This document shows, in pieces, positions 1 to 9,304 of a stretch of 64,000 nt of DNA; the first letter of the stretch is position 1, and each line of letters opens with the position of its first letter. The translations under genes and the position numbers were made by a program. Source of the stretch: an uncultured Bacilli bacterium (lineage in GTDB: Bacteria > Bacillota_I > Bacilli_A > RF39 > UBA660); the NCBI GenBank assembly GCA_934085825.1, contig CAKOHR010000001.1:248001-312000 (forward strand). The letters run 5' to 3'. Below the pieces are notes generated by a model that saw only the letters and a list, made by a program, of their open reading frames with translations, searched no databases and was not told the origin of the DNA.

Positions 1-2
1 TT

Positions 3-470
3 AAATATGGTGATGATGATAAAATCCTAAATGTTTCATTTGCAATAGTAGATGGTTATTATGTATTTAAAAGAAGTGACGATACATATCATATTTATGA
101 TGCTAAAGGTAATGAACTTGCTAAAAATGTTAATACTAAATATGAAATTGTCAAGTATAAAGATGGGTATATAATGGTTAAAAATAATGATAAGTATTTA
201 ATTTATGATACAAATGGTAAAGTTGTTAGTAATGAATATAAAAATATAATTATGGATACTAAATTCTATATAACTTTTGATAATGATGGTGTTGTTGGAG
301 TATTTAAATATGATAATAAAAATGATTTAACTAGTGGTCTTGAGGAAGAAATTAAAATTGATGGTAGAGATTATGCTAAAGAATTAACCTATACGCTTAG
401 AGATAACATATTAAAAATTACTTATGTTTATAATGGCAATACTTCAAGTGTTGATATAAATGTTGGGTAG
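3..470 (+). CDS. Beta-rich repeat protein, 5' end outside window
   Basis: The frame is open from base 3, so the start lies upstream of the window. The visible 155 residues are short strands of the kind hhxVKNNDKYxIYDTNGK, repeated with a loose period, which resembles WG/beta-propeller-like repeats of exported proteins. There is no catalytic motif. The next gene starts 5 bp after the TAG stop and has the same style of sequence plus an N-terminal membrane anchor, so the two are probably paralogous surface proteins of one operon. The exact family is not recognised. Confidence 0.6.
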   Translation, partial: KYGDDDKILNVSFAIVDGYYVFKRSDDTYHIYDAKGNELAKNVNTKYEIVKYKDGYIMVKNNDKYLIYDTNGKVVSNEYKNIIMDTKFYITFDNDGVVGVFKYDNKNDLTSGLEEEIKIDGRDYAKELTYTLRDNILKITYVYNGNTSSVDINVG

Positions 471-475
471 ATGTA

Positions 476-1387
476 ATGAAAGATAAAAAAACTTTAATAA
501 CAATAATCGTACTTTTAGTAATTTTTCTTCCTCTTGGGGTTTTTGGAACTATTAAGCATTTCAGTGTTCCTAAAAAAGTAGATGAGAATTTAGATAATCC
601 AAATAAAGACTTCATTCATAATAATAAAGTTTATTTCTATTTTGGTGGTAGATTGGTTTCTACATATGATTGTGATAATTGTAGTTTACCAAATACAATA
701 ATTAATGATGAAGATTATCATACAAATTATTATAATGGTGGAACTTATGCTATTGATGGTGTTATAGATACATTTTATAGTATTTTTAAAAAAGGTGATA
801 GTTATATTTTATATAACATAGTTAGTAAAAATGTTATTAATGAGTATAAGGAAATAAAAAATTATAATGTTGAGGCTACTAGTGATTTTTTAATAAATCA
901 TAAAGATAGTGGATGGGGTATTACGTTTTTTGAGATTGGTAAAACTTCAATTCCAAGTGAATATGATTATATAGCTCTTCCTGCTCATTTAATTGATGGG
1001 AAAATTGATTCATCTAGATTTATTGCCATGAAGAATTCTTTGTGGTTTGTGTTAAATGATGATGGAACTTCTATTCATAATGCTATAAGAAGTGAAATAA
1101 CTGATTTTAATAATAACTATTATATTACTTATGATAATGGTTATCATATATATGATTATAATGATGTTGAATATTTGAGCGGATTACCTAAGACTAATGT
1201 TTATGGGGTTGGTGATTATTTATTTATCGTAAATAATAAACAATTATTTATTTATAAAGATGCTAGAGGGGCGATGGTTAAATTTGTTACCTTACCTGAT
1301 TATGATACTTTGTATTTTTCTACTAGTGAAAGAGGCATTGATATTATAATTGATGGAAATGTAACTGAAACACTTGAACTTACTTAA
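476..1387 (+). CDS. Membrane-anchored beta-rich protein, unknown function
   Basis: The protein has 303 residues. Residues 5-25 form one hydrophobic segment (ITIIVLLVIFLPLGVFG) after a Lys-rich start, giving a signal anchor with the rest outside the cell. The body is a run of Tyr/Asp/Asn-rich beta strands resembling the preceding partial gene, without recognisable active-site residues. It starts 5 bp after the upstream stop and so is very likely cotranscribed. A propeller-like extracellular domain is my inference from the repeat texture; no function can be assigned. Confidence 0.6.
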   Translation: MKDKKTLITIIVLLVIFLPLGVFGTIKHFSVPKKVDENLDNPNKDFIHNNKVYFYFGGRLVSTYDCDNCSLPNTIINDEDYHTNYYNGGTYAIDGVIDTFYSIFKKGDSYILYNIVSKNVINEYKEIKNYNVEATSDFLINHKDSGWGITFFEIGKTSIPSEYDYIALPAHLIDGKIDSSRFIAMKNSLWFVLNDDGTSIHNAIRSEITDFNNNYYITYDNGYHIYDYNDVEYLSGLPKTNVYGVGDYLFIVNNKQLFIYKDARGAMVKFVTLPDYDTLYFSTSERGIDIIIDGNVTETLELT

Positions 1388-1424
1388 TTAATTTGTTAAA
1401 ATAGATTCGTATTTTGAAGATTTT

Positions 1425-1600
1425 TGAGGAGTAATATATTGACTTATGTAGAGAGTTAGTGGTTGGTGAAAACTAATAAAGAGGGTATATGAAGGTTGCA
1501 AAAGGAGAAATAATGCAGTGATGCAATAAAATCATTTAAGTTAAATAAAAGGATGGTACCGTCATATAATGACTCCTTGGGTATCATTCTTATTTTTTGG
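1425..1600 (+). promoter_or_regulatory. T-box riboswitch (tRNA-Val) upstream of valS
   Basis: The leader has a Stem I region with AGAGAGTTAGTGGTTGGTGA near 1450-1470, a plausible GTA (Val) specifier at 1485-1487, and the T-box bulge TGGT with TACC at 1554-1560. The TGGT would pair with a tRNA acceptor end ACCA. It is followed by GACTCC and a T-rich tract at 1591-1597. The gene downstream is valS, which agrees with a Val specifier. Uncharged tRNA-Val should stabilise the antiterminator and allow transcription of valS. Confidence 0.85.
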
Positions 1601-1615
1601 AAAGAAGGAATTAAT

Positions 1616-4132
1616 ATGTTAGAAAAAAAGTATAACCATTTAGAAGTTGAAAATGGTAAGTATGAAACATGGGTTAAGAATGGTTATTTTGAAGAAAGAG
1701 AAGGATTACCTTTTTCTATTGTTATACCACCACCTAATGTTACTGGAAAGCTTCATTTAGGTCATGCTTGGGATACTACACTTCAAGATATCATTATACG
1801 TTTTAAGAAAATGCAAGGTTTTAATGCTATTTGGATTCCTGGAATGGATCATGCTGGTATTGCAACACAAGCTAAAGTTGATGCAAAACTTAAAGATATG
1901 GGTATTAAACCTCGAGAACTTGATAGAGAAGAATGGCTTCGTTATGCTTGGGATTGGAAAAAGGAATATGCTGAAAATATTCATAAACAATGGGCTAAGT
2001 TAGGTCTTTCACTATGTTATTCCAAAGAAAGATTTACCCTAGATGAAGGATTAAACAGGGCGGTTAATCATGTGTTTAAAACGCTTTTCGATGAAGGCTT
2101 AATTTATCGTGGAGAAAGAATTATAAATTGGGATCCGGCACAAATGACAGCTTTATCCAATGAAGAAGTTATTTATAAGGAAGTAAAAGGTGCTTTTTAT
2201 CATATTAAATATTATTTAGAAAATAGTGATAAATATTTGGAAGTAGCAACTACGAGACCTGAAACATTATTTGGTGATACCGCAGTTGCTGTTAATCCCG
2301 ATGATGATAGATATAAAGATTTAATTGGTAAAAACGTTGTTTTGCCTGTAGTAGGTAAGCTTATTCCAATTGTTGGTGATGAACATGCTGATCCTCTATT
2401 TGGGACTGGAATTGTTAAGATTACTCCAGCTCATGATCCAAATGACTTTGAAGTTGGAAATAGACATAATTTAGAGAGAATTGTTTGTATAAATCCTGAT
2501 GGAACAATGAATGAAAATGCTGGAAAGTTTGCTGGCCTTGATAGGTTCGTTGCTCGTGAAAAATTAGTAGAATATTTAAAAGAAAAAGATTTACTTATAA
2601 GCATTGAAGAAATAACACATAATGTTGGACATAGTGAGCGAAGTGGAGTAATGGTTGAACCATATCTTTCTAAACAATGGTTTGTTAAAATGCGCCCACT
2701 TGCGGATAAAGTTTTAGAAAATCAAAAAAATAAAGATACTAAAGTTAACTTTGTGCCAAGTAGATATGAAAAGATTATGAATCATTGGATGGAAATAACT
2801 TATGATTGGTGTATTTCTCGTCAGCTTTGGTGGGGACATAGAATTCCTGCTTGGTATAAAGGTGATGAAGTTTACGTTGGTGAAGTTGCACCCGATGGTG
2901 ATGGCTGGGTTCAAGATAGTGATGTTTTGGACACATGGTTCTCAAGTGCTTTATGGCCATTTTCAACACTTGGCTGGCCAGATGAAACTAAAGACTTTAA
3001 GAAATTTTATCCAAATAATGTGTTAGTTACTGGTTATGATATTATTCCATTTTGGGTTAATCGTATGACTTTCCAAGGGCTTCATTTTACAGGAAAGAGG
3101 CCATTTAAAGATTGCTTAATTCATGGACTTATTCGTGATAAAAATGGTAGAAAAATGAGTAAATCTTTAGGCAATGGAGTAGATCCAATGGATGTTATAG
3201 ATACTTATGGTGCTGATGCACTTAGATTTTTCTTAACAACATCAAGTGCTGCTGGAACTGATTTAAGATACGATGAAGAAAAAGTAAAAGCAAGTTGGAA
3301 TTTTATTAATAAATTATGGAATGCTTCTCGTTTTGTTCTTATGAATATTGAAACTTTAGATAAGTTAAATTTAGATAATTTAAAAATGGAAGATAAATGG
3401 ATTTTAACAAGTTTAAATAATACCATTAAGAGTGTAACTAAGAATATGGAACAATATGATTTTAATAACGTTGGAACAGAGCTTTATAGCTTTGTATGGA
3501 ATGATTTTTGTGATAATTATATTGAGTTTGCTAAGTTTAGTTTAGATGATGTAACAACTAAATCAGTACTTTGCTATGTTCTTACTTGTATACTTAAAAT
3601 GCTTCATCCATTTATGCCTTATGTTACTGATGAACTTTATAGTAATTTGCCAATGCATGAAGAAAATATAATTCTATCCGAATATCCAAAATATAATAAT
3701 AAAGAAGTATTTAATAAAGAATATGAAGAATTTAGTAATATTATCGAATTTATTAAAGTATTTAGAAATGTAAAACTTGAAAATAAGATTGGTAAAGAAT
3801 TTGGTATAAAGATAAATAATGAAGAAGATTATAGTTTAATAATGAAACTTCTTCGTATAAATTTAGATGAACATAAGAAAGAAAATGGTGCTAAATATAG
3901 TGTTGTTTATAAAAATTATAATTTAGATATTTATTATGAAAAAGAAGTTACTGAAGAAGATTTAATGATTTTAAATAAACAAATTAGTGAACTTGAAAGT
4001 TCAATTGAAAGAAGAAAAAAACTTTTAAGTAATGAAAATTATGTTGCTAAGGCACCTAAAGAACTTGTTGAAAAAGAAAGACTTACTTTAAAGGCTGAAG
4101 AAGAAAAGCTAGCTAAACTAAAAAATGAATAA
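1616..4132 (+). CDS. valS: Valyl-tRNA synthetase
   Basis: Charges tRNA-Val with valine in the cytoplasm; class I synthetase of 838 residues, normal length for the family. The HIGH motif appears as HLGH (residues 47-50) after PPPNVTGKL, and KMSKS lies at about 513-517. Between them is the editing (CP1) domain with TTRPETLFGDTAVA. The last ~60 residues are the charged coiled-coil arm typical of ValRS. I take ATG 1616, preceded by AAAGAAGGAA; the longer frame opening at 1553 begins inside the T-box and is not a real start. Control is by the T-box just upstream. Confidence 0.97.
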   Translation: MLEKKYNHLEVENGKYETWVKNGYFEEREGLPFSIVIPPPNVTGKLHLGHAWDTTLQDIIIRFKKMQGFNAIWIPGMDHAGIATQAKVDAKLKDMGIKPRELDREEWLRYAWDWKKEYAENIHKQWAKLGLSLCYSKERFTLDEGLNRAVNHVFKTLFDEGLIYRGERIINWDPAQMTALSNEEVIYKEVKGAFYHIKYYLENSDKYLEVATTRPETLFGDTAVAVNPDDDRYKDLIGKNVVLPVVGKLIPIVGDEHADPLFGTGIVKITPAHDPNDFEVGNRHNLERIVCINPDGTMNENAGKFAGLDRFVAREKLVEYLKEKDLLISIEEITHNVGHSERSGVMVEPYLSKQWFVKMRPLADKVLENQKNKDTKVNFVPSRYEKIMNHWMEITYDWCISRQLWWGHRIPAWYKGDEVYVGEVAPDGDGWVQDSDVLDTWFSSALWPFSTLGWPDETKDFKKFYPNNVLVTGYDIIPFWVNRMTFQGLHFTGKRPFKDCLIHGLIRDKNGRKMSKSLGNGVDPMDVIDTYGADALRFFLTTSSAAGTDLRYDEEKVKASWNFINKLWNASRFVLMNIETLDKLNLDNLKMEDKWILTSLNNTIKSVTKNMEQYDFNNVGTELYSFVWNDFCDNYIEFAKFSLDDVTTKSVLCYVLTCILKMLHPFMPYVTDELYSNLPMHEENIILSEYPKYNNKEVFNKEYEEFSNIIEFIKVFRNVKLENKIGKEFGIKINNEEDYSLIMKLLRINLDEHKKENGAKYSVVYKNYNLDIYYEKEVTEEDLMILNKQISELESSIERRKKLLSNENYVAKAPKELVEKERLTLKAEEEKLAKLKNE

Positions 4133-4140
4133 TACAATTG

Positions 4141-4170
4141 ACTATTAGAAATATTCTAATAGTTTTTTTG
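4141..4170 (+). terminator. Rho-independent terminator of valS
   Basis: Stem CTATTAGA / TCTAATAG with a 5-nt loop, followed by seven T. It starts 8 bp after the valS stop. Between here and 4296 I see no gene, only AT-rich spacer. Confidence 0.85.
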
Positions 4171-4296
4171 TGTTTTTTAGTTTACACTTTTTAACAAATA
4201 TATTAAATATAAAAATAAAAAAATTTTATATGTATTTTTGCCTAACATATCCCGTACTTTTAGTTACTAGTTGTTGCAATAATATAAACTTTTCAA

Positions 4297-4340
4297 AAAA
4301 AGGGGGAAAAATAAGACCATTTAGGAAATATATAAAGTGA
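4297..4340 (+). repeat. 44-nt dispersed repeat, copy A
   Basis: This 44-base block differs at one position (4317) from 16707-16750. It begins with AAAAAGGGGGAAAAATAAGA and ends with AAATATATAAAGTGA. Copy A lies just upstream of the broken PD-(D/E)XK gene; copy B runs into the ribosome binding site of the bacteriocin exporter. The flanking sequences are unrelated, so only this block is shared. Confidence 0.85.
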
Positions 4341-4370
4341 AAGGAAAAATATATTTGAAGGAGGTAGAAT

Positions 4371-5251
4371 ATGCAACCTATTGCAACAATCATAAAAATG
4401 AAAGATAAAAGAAGGCAAAATCAGTTCTTATCCTTTAATTATGATAGAGTATTTAAATCTATTTTTTGTAGTGAAGAAGCAAGACGAAAAGAAGATTTTC
4501 ATCTTCTAGAAAGATTAATAAGTGAAAAAAATTAAAAGTCATTAAAATAATGTCACCAGAACTAGCAGTAACAAGTACTAGGGAAAGAACAAAAAGGTTA
4601 GATCTCTTAGTTGAATCTCATGGAAAAGTAGTGCATATGGAATTAAATATGTCTTGGAATCTAGAAAATAAAATTAGAAATAATTGTTTCTTTTTTAGTT
4701 TTTATTTCCAAAATACAAAAGTCGGGGAAAACTTTGATATAAATACAACATTTATACATATATCATTAAATTATGGCATGGGTAAAAATGATAACTTAAT
4801 AATAGATACAAATAATTTATCAAGTGAGTATAAAAAGATATTACCAAGCATCAGAATGTTACATGTAAATCTTGATAACTATAAAAGATTGTGGTATGAT
4901 AATGTTGCTAAAAAAGATGTGAAAGAGTCGCTATTAACACTTATCTCATTAAAGAATAAAGAAGATGTAAAAAGATATGCAGAAAGTGTAAATGACCAAG
5001 ACATGAAGGCGTGTGCAAATAAACTTATGATACTAAATGAAAATACGATTGAATCATTTTGGAACTTAACCACAGAACAAGAAAATAAAATGATGCAAAA
5101 TACTAGAGAAAACATAATAAGAGAAAGACCTATAAAAAAAGAAAAAATAGTTGTGGCAAGAAAGCTCGCAAAGATGAACCTAGGAATAGATGTTATTTTA
5201 AATGCAACTGGTCTATCTAAAGAAGAAATAGAAAAAATAATTAAAAATTGA
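4371..5251 (+). pseudogene. PD-(D/E)XK (Rpn-like) transposase/nuclease, frameshifted
   Basis: Two pieces of one protein: 4371-4535 (54 residues, start preceded by AAGGAGG) and a second piece open from 4526 to 5251. The second carries the family core RLDLLVE...MELNM, with the acidic residues expected of the PDDEXK_2/Rpn nuclease fold, and the usual C-terminal GLSKEEIEKI tail. The pieces would join if the run of seven A at 4525-4531 had one more A (or with a -1 slip there), restoring E-K-K-L-K-V-I-K. Members of this family are usually one ORF of about 290-300 residues. Decay is the simplest reading; slippage cannot be excluded from sequence alone. Confidence 0.75.
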
Positions 5252-5273
5252 AAATAAATATTTTTATTTGAAA

Positions 5274-5302
5274 TTTACAAAACAAAATAAATTTGTTAAA
5301 AT
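5274..5302 (+). promoter_or_regulatory. Sigma-A-type promoter of the plsC operon
   Basis: TTTACA at 5274-5279, a 17-bp spacer, then TAAAAT at 5297-5302, located 20 bp before the first acyltransferase gene. Confidence 0.6.
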
Positions 5303-5321
5303 ATGTATGGGGATAAGATAA

Positions 5322-5894
5322 ATGAAAGATGCAATATTATATAAAATATTAAGACCATTAACATCAGGTTTTTATAAAGTTTTTTTAACACCTAAAATTA
5401 TTGGAATTGAAAATATTCCAAATAGTGGTAGAGTTGTGTTAGCTGGTAATCATACTAGTAATTTTGATGCGCCATTACTTATGTGTGCTACTAAGAGATG
5501 TGTACATTTTTTGGCAAAAAAAGAGTTGTGGGATGGGCCTAAAAAAATTATTTTTGCTAATATGGGGCTAATTCCTGTTGATAGAAGGAATAAAGATGGA
5601 AATGCTTTAATAATGGCGGAAAGATACCTTAAAAATGAAAAAATAATAGGGATATTTCCTGAGGGGACAACTGAAAAAACTGGGAAAATGCTTAAATTTA
5701 AAAAAGGAGCAGTTAAAATGGCTATTGATACTGATAGTGCAATAGTTCCTTTTGTTATTTGCGGCAAATATAGATTGTTTTCAAAAAATTTGATGATTAA
5801 ATTCTTGAAACCTATTAAATGTTATGGCGATGTTAAGGAAGAAACTGAAAGGCTTATGAATATAATTAGAGAGGAAAGAGAGAGACTGAAATGA
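5322..5894 (+). CDS. plsC: 1-acyl-glycerol-3-phosphate acyltransferase (PlsC family)
   Basis: Transfers an acyl chain to lysophosphatidate in phospholipid synthesis at the membrane. The protein has 190 residues. The acyltransferase box NHTSNFD is at 43-49 (the H-x4-D pair is H44/D49) and the substrate box FPEGTT at 112-117. The N-terminal stretch has a hydrophobic segment typical of the family. It overlaps the acyl-CoA synthetase gene by ATGA, so they are translationally coupled. A second PlsC-family gene lies two genes on; the substrate of each copy cannot be told from sequence. Confidence 0.85.
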   Translation: MKDAILYKILRPLTSGFYKVFLTPKIIGIENIPNSGRVVLAGNHTSNFDAPLLMCATKRCVHFLAKKELWDGPKKIIFANMGLIPVDRRNKDGNALIMAERYLKNEKIIGIFPEGTTEKTGKMLKFKKGAVKMAIDTDSAIVPFVICGKYRLFSKNLMIKFLKPIKCYGDVKEETERLMNIIREERERLK

Positions 5895-7624
5895 ATTTAT
5901 TTGCTTTTTTAAGAAGAAGAAAGCCCATACCTGAGCCTTGGGCCAAATATTATAGTAAAGAGGAATTAGATATAAAAATACCTGATATAAGTATGTACGA
6001 TCAAGTAAAAAAGAGTAGTTATTTGTATCCAGATTATATTGCTTATGAATATATGGGCCATAAATGCACTTATAAAGACTTTATTAGAGATATAAATAAT
6101 TATGCTAAAGCTTTTTCTAAAGCTGGTGTCAAACATGGTGACATTGTAACAATAATGCTTCCAAATATACCTAATGTTTTGATAAGCTTGTATGCTTTGA
6201 ATAAGATTGGGGCAATTGCTAATATGGTTCATCCACTTTCTAGTGAAGAAGAGATTTTATTTAGTTTAACGTCTACGAAAAGTAAACGATTAATTATGCT
6301 TAACACTTTTTATGAAAAAATAGAAAATATAATAAATGAAACTGATGTTGAAGAAATTATTTTTGCTAGTGCTGCTGATTATATGCCATTTTTTCTTAAA
6401 GTTGGATATAATTTAAGTCAAATTAATAAATATAAGAAACATCCGAAAAATAGTAAATATTTTAATTGGAAAGAATTTTATAAAAAATATTATAGTACAG
6501 ATCATATTAAGTTTCCTAAATTTGGAAAAAATACACCTGCTGTAATAATTCATAGTGGTGGGACAAGTGGAACTCCTAAAAATGTTGTAATTCAAAATAG
6601 AGCATTTATTTTAGGTGCTCTTCAAGAAAATGTTTGTATGAAAAATTTACACCCTGGAGATTGTTGTTTAGCTATAATGCCAAATTTTCATGGTTTTGGT
6701 TTAAGTGTTTTAATGCATACTCCATTGGCCCTTGGATGTTATAGTATTTTGATTCCTCAATTTGATACAAAAAAATTTGATATAATGTTTCAAAAAAAGA
6801 AACCATCTTGTGTTTTGGGAGTTCCAACATTGTATGAAGCATTAATGAATAATAATAATGTTAAAAAATTGGATTTGTCTAATTTGAAATATATTGTATC
6901 AGGTGGAGATATTTTACCTAAAAATTTAGAAAATAAAATGAATAAATTTTTAAAAGAACATGGTTCTTCAGGCAAAATAACCCAAGGATATGGTTTATCT
7001 GAAGCTCTTGCAGCTGTATGTCTTGCTTGCGATGATGTAAATAAATCTGGTTCAGTTGGTATTCCTCTTCCTGGTAATCAGGTTAAAATTATTGATCCAG
7101 TAACAAGAGAAACGTTAAAATATGGTGATGTTGGGGAAATTTGCGTACATTCTAAAGCTTTTATGCAGGGTTATTTAAATGATGAAAGCGAAACAAATAC
7201 AGCACTTCAAGTACATAAAGATGGTCATGTTTGGCTTCATACAGGTGATTTAGGTTACATGGATAAAGATGGTTTTGTTTTCTATAAAGGAAGAATTAAA
7301 AGAATGATTGTAACTAGTGGTTATAATGTTTATCCTTCTCATGTTGAGGAAGTTATTGAGTCACATCCAGCTGTTTTACAATGTACTGTTGTTGGTGTAC
7401 CACATCCATATAAACAAGAAGTACCAAAAGCATTTATAGTTCTAAAAGAAGGCTATATTGCAATGTTTGTTAAAGATGATATAAAAGCGTATTGTAAAAA
7501 GAAATTATCTAAGTACATGATTCCGTCAGAATTTGTTTTTAGAAAAAGACTTCCTAAAACAAAACTTGGTAAAGTTGATTTTAAAACTTTACAAAAAGAT
7601 ACACGAGGTGATTGTGATGAGTAA
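5891..7624 (+). CDS. Acyl-CoA synthetase / AMP-binding ligase
   Basis: Activates a carboxylic (probably fatty) acid as an acyl-adenylate and then a thioester. The protein has 577 residues. The P-loop-like A3 motif SGGTSGTPKNV is at about residue 222, A5 YGLSEA follows, then GDLGYMDKDGF and the hinge/A8 region KGRIKRMIVTSGYNVYP. The A10 lysine region PKTKLGKVDF is near the C terminus. It lies between two PlsC-type genes with overlaps of 4 and 8 bp, which suggests that it feeds acyl groups into lipid assembly. The acyl-chain specificity, and whether CoA or a carrier protein is the acceptor, are not visible. Confidence 0.88.
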   Translation: MNLFAFLRRRKPIPEPWAKYYSKEELDIKIPDISMYDQVKKSSYLYPDYIAYEYMGHKCTYKDFIRDINNYAKAFSKAGVKHGDIVTIMLPNIPNVLISLYALNKIGAIANMVHPLSSEEEILFSLTSTKSKRLIMLNTFYEKIENIINETDVEEIIFASAADYMPFFLKVGYNLSQINKYKKHPKNSKYFNWKEFYKKYYSTDHIKFPKFGKNTPAVIIHSGGTSGTPKNVVIQNRAFILGALQENVCMKNLHPGDCCLAIMPNFHGFGLSVLMHTPLALGCYSILIPQFDTKKFDIMFQKKKPSCVLGVPTLYEALMNNNNVKKLDLSNLKYIVSGGDILPKNLENKMNKFLKEHGSSGKITQGYGLSEALAAVCLACDDVNKSGSVGIPLPGNQVKIIDPVTRETLKYGDVGEICVHSKAFMQGYLNDESETNTALQVHKDGHVWLHTGDLGYMDKDGFVFYKGRIKRMIVTSGYNVYPSHVEEVIESHPAVLQCTVVGVPHPYKQEVPKAFIVLKEGYIAMFVKDDIKAYCKKKLSKYMIPSEFVFRKRLPKTKLGKVDFKTLQKDTRGDCDE

Positions 7625-8207
7625 AATACCTATTTTATATAGAGTTGGAAGATTTATTCTTGGCCCATTTTTTAAATGGTATTATAATCCAACAATAATT
7701 GGTAAAGAAAATATTCCAAAGGATGGTGCAATTTTAATTGTTGGTAATCATAAACATTTATATGATCAATGTTTATCAATTGTTTCCACTAGAAGATTTA
7801 TTAAATATATGGCTAAAAGAGAATATTTTGATAATAAGAAAACAAGATGGTTCTTTAAAGCTGTAGGTTGTATTTCTGTGGATAGAAGTGTTCACGATGG
7901 TAAAGCAAAAGAGGAAGCTATTGAAACATTAAAAAATGGTGGAGCAATTGGACTTTTTCCTGAAGGAACTAGAAATAAAACTAATGAATTTTTGCTCCCT
8001 TTTAAATTTGGAGCTGTTTCAATGGCAAAAAAAACTGATGCCTATTTAGTCCCATTTGGTATTACTGGCGATTATGTTTTTAGAAGTAAAAATTTAGTAA
8101 TTAAATATGGTAAGCCTTTTAAAGTAACTGACATGGATTTAGAAAAGGCAAATAATTTACTATATCAAAAAGTTAAAAAGTTAATGGAAGATACACTAGA
8201 AAAGTAG
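7617..8207 (+). CDS. Second PlsC-family acyltransferase
   Basis: A 196-residue acyltransferase with NHKHLYD (H45/D50) and FPEGTR (114-119), clearly paralogous to the gene at 5322. I chose ATG 7617, which has GAGGTG 6 bp upstream and overlaps the preceding stop by 8 bp; a longer frame starting inside the ligase gene lacks a binding site. It is the last gene of the lipid operon, ended by the hairpin over its stop codon. It could act on glycerol-3-phosphate-derived or other lyso-lipids; this is inference. Confidence 0.85.
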   Translation: MSKIPILYRVGRFILGPFFKWYYNPTIIGKENIPKDGAILIVGNHKHLYDQCLSIVSTRRFIKYMAKREYFDNKKTRWFFKAVGCISVDRSVHDGKAKEEAIETLKNGGAIGLFPEGTRNKTNEFLLPFKFGAVSMAKKTDAYLVPFGITGDYVFRSKNLVIKYGKPFKVTDMDLEKANNLLYQKVKKLMEDTLEK

Positions 8208-8225
8208 TAAAATTCTACTTTTTTT
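8200..8225 (+). terminator. Terminator of the plsC operon
   Basis: Stem AAAAGTAG / CTACTTTT with a 7-nt loop and a T run. The left arm includes the stop codon of the second acyltransferase. Confidence 0.8.
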
Positions 8226-8325
8226 GAAATGGTAAATAAAATATAAACAAATTGCAATAACGATATAATAATTCTTATTTAATATATGTAACATTTTTAA
8301 TTAAATTTTGAAGGGAAGAAATATT

Positions 8326-9258
8326 ATGAAAAATATAACAATTTTAGGTGGGGGAGTATTAGGTAGCCAGATAGCGTTTCAAACGTGTTATTCTGGGTAT
8401 AGTGTCACAATTTATTTAAGAACTAAGGAAAGTATAGATAGATGTAAAAAAAAGCTTGAAGATGTAAGAAATTCTTATATTAATGCTATAAATATAATGA
8501 AAAATGAAAAAAATATAAATACTTGGTCTTTGGGTATAGCGGATTTTGATAATTTTAGTGATAATAAATTATTAAAAATTGTTAATGATGTTTTAAATAA
8601 GATAAATTTTGAACTTGATTTAGAAAAATCTGTTCAAGATGCAGATTTAATAATTGAATCTATGAGTGAAGACTTTGAAGCTAAAAAAGAAATTTATCAA
8701 AAGATAGCACCACTTCTTCCAGATAAAACAATATTAGTTACTAATTCATCTACGTTACTTCCAAGTAAACTTGCAAAATTTACAAAAAGAGAAAGTAAAT
8801 TTTTAGCACTTCATTTTGCTAATTCAATATGGAAAAATAATGTTGTAGAAGTAATGATGCATAAAAATACTGATGAAAAATATTTTGAAGAAGTAATAAA
8901 TTTTGCTAAAAGCATTAGAATGATTCCACTTCCACTTAGAAAGGAAAAATCTGGATATTTACTTAACTCAATGTTAATACCACTTTTATTTTCTGGCCTT
9001 GATCTTTTTGTAAATGGCATAAGTGATGTACAAAGCATTGATACAGCATGGAAAATGGGAACAGGATCTCCAAAAGGACCATTTGAAATACTTGATACGA
9101 TTGGACTTAAAACTGCTTATGATATTGTATTAATGTATGTTAAAATACCTAAATTTCTTGCTCCGTATAATTTTAAAGGCATGGAAAAAATACTTAAAAC
9201 TTATATTGATGAAGGAAAACTTGGTAAATCTAGTGGTGAAGGATTTTATAAATATTAG
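8326..9258 (+). CDS. 3-hydroxyacyl-CoA dehydrogenase (3-hydroxybutyryl-CoA type)
   Basis: NAD(P)-dependent oxidation/reduction of 3-hydroxyacyl-CoA. The protein has 310 residues. The Rossmann nucleotide loop GGGVLGSQIA is at residues 7-16, followed by the family elements ESMSEDFEAKKE, TNSSTLLPS and LALHFANS, where most relatives have HFFNP. The C-terminal helical domain contains SGYLLNSMLIPLL and DTIGLKTAYD. ATG 8326 follows AAGGGAAG at a good distance; a TTG at 8308 in frame is not needed. Its position after the lipid operon fits fatty-acid metabolism, but the terminator between suggests separate transcription. Confidence 0.88.
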   Translation: MKNITILGGGVLGSQIAFQTCYSGYSVTIYLRTKESIDRCKKKLEDVRNSYINAINIMKNEKNINTWSLGIADFDNFSDNKLLKIVNDVLNKINFELDLEKSVQDADLIIESMSEDFEAKKEIYQKIAPLLPDKTILVTNSSTLLPSKLAKFTKRESKFLALHFANSIWKNNVVEVMMHKNTDEKYFEEVINFAKSIRMIPLPLRKEKSGYLLNSMLIPLLFSGLDLFVNGISDVQSIDTAWKMGTGSPKGPFEILDTIGLKTAYDIVLMYVKIPKFLAPYNFKGMEKILKTYIDEGKLGKSSGEGFYKY

Positions 9259-9304
9259 TGTATAAATGATTTTATGATACCCCTTCTGGTTTGATAATGT
9301 GATT

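Noticed and set aside
1553..1615. Extra 21 residues at the start of valS
   Set aside because: They would be translated from the T-box antiterminator; the true ATG at 1616 has its own binding site.
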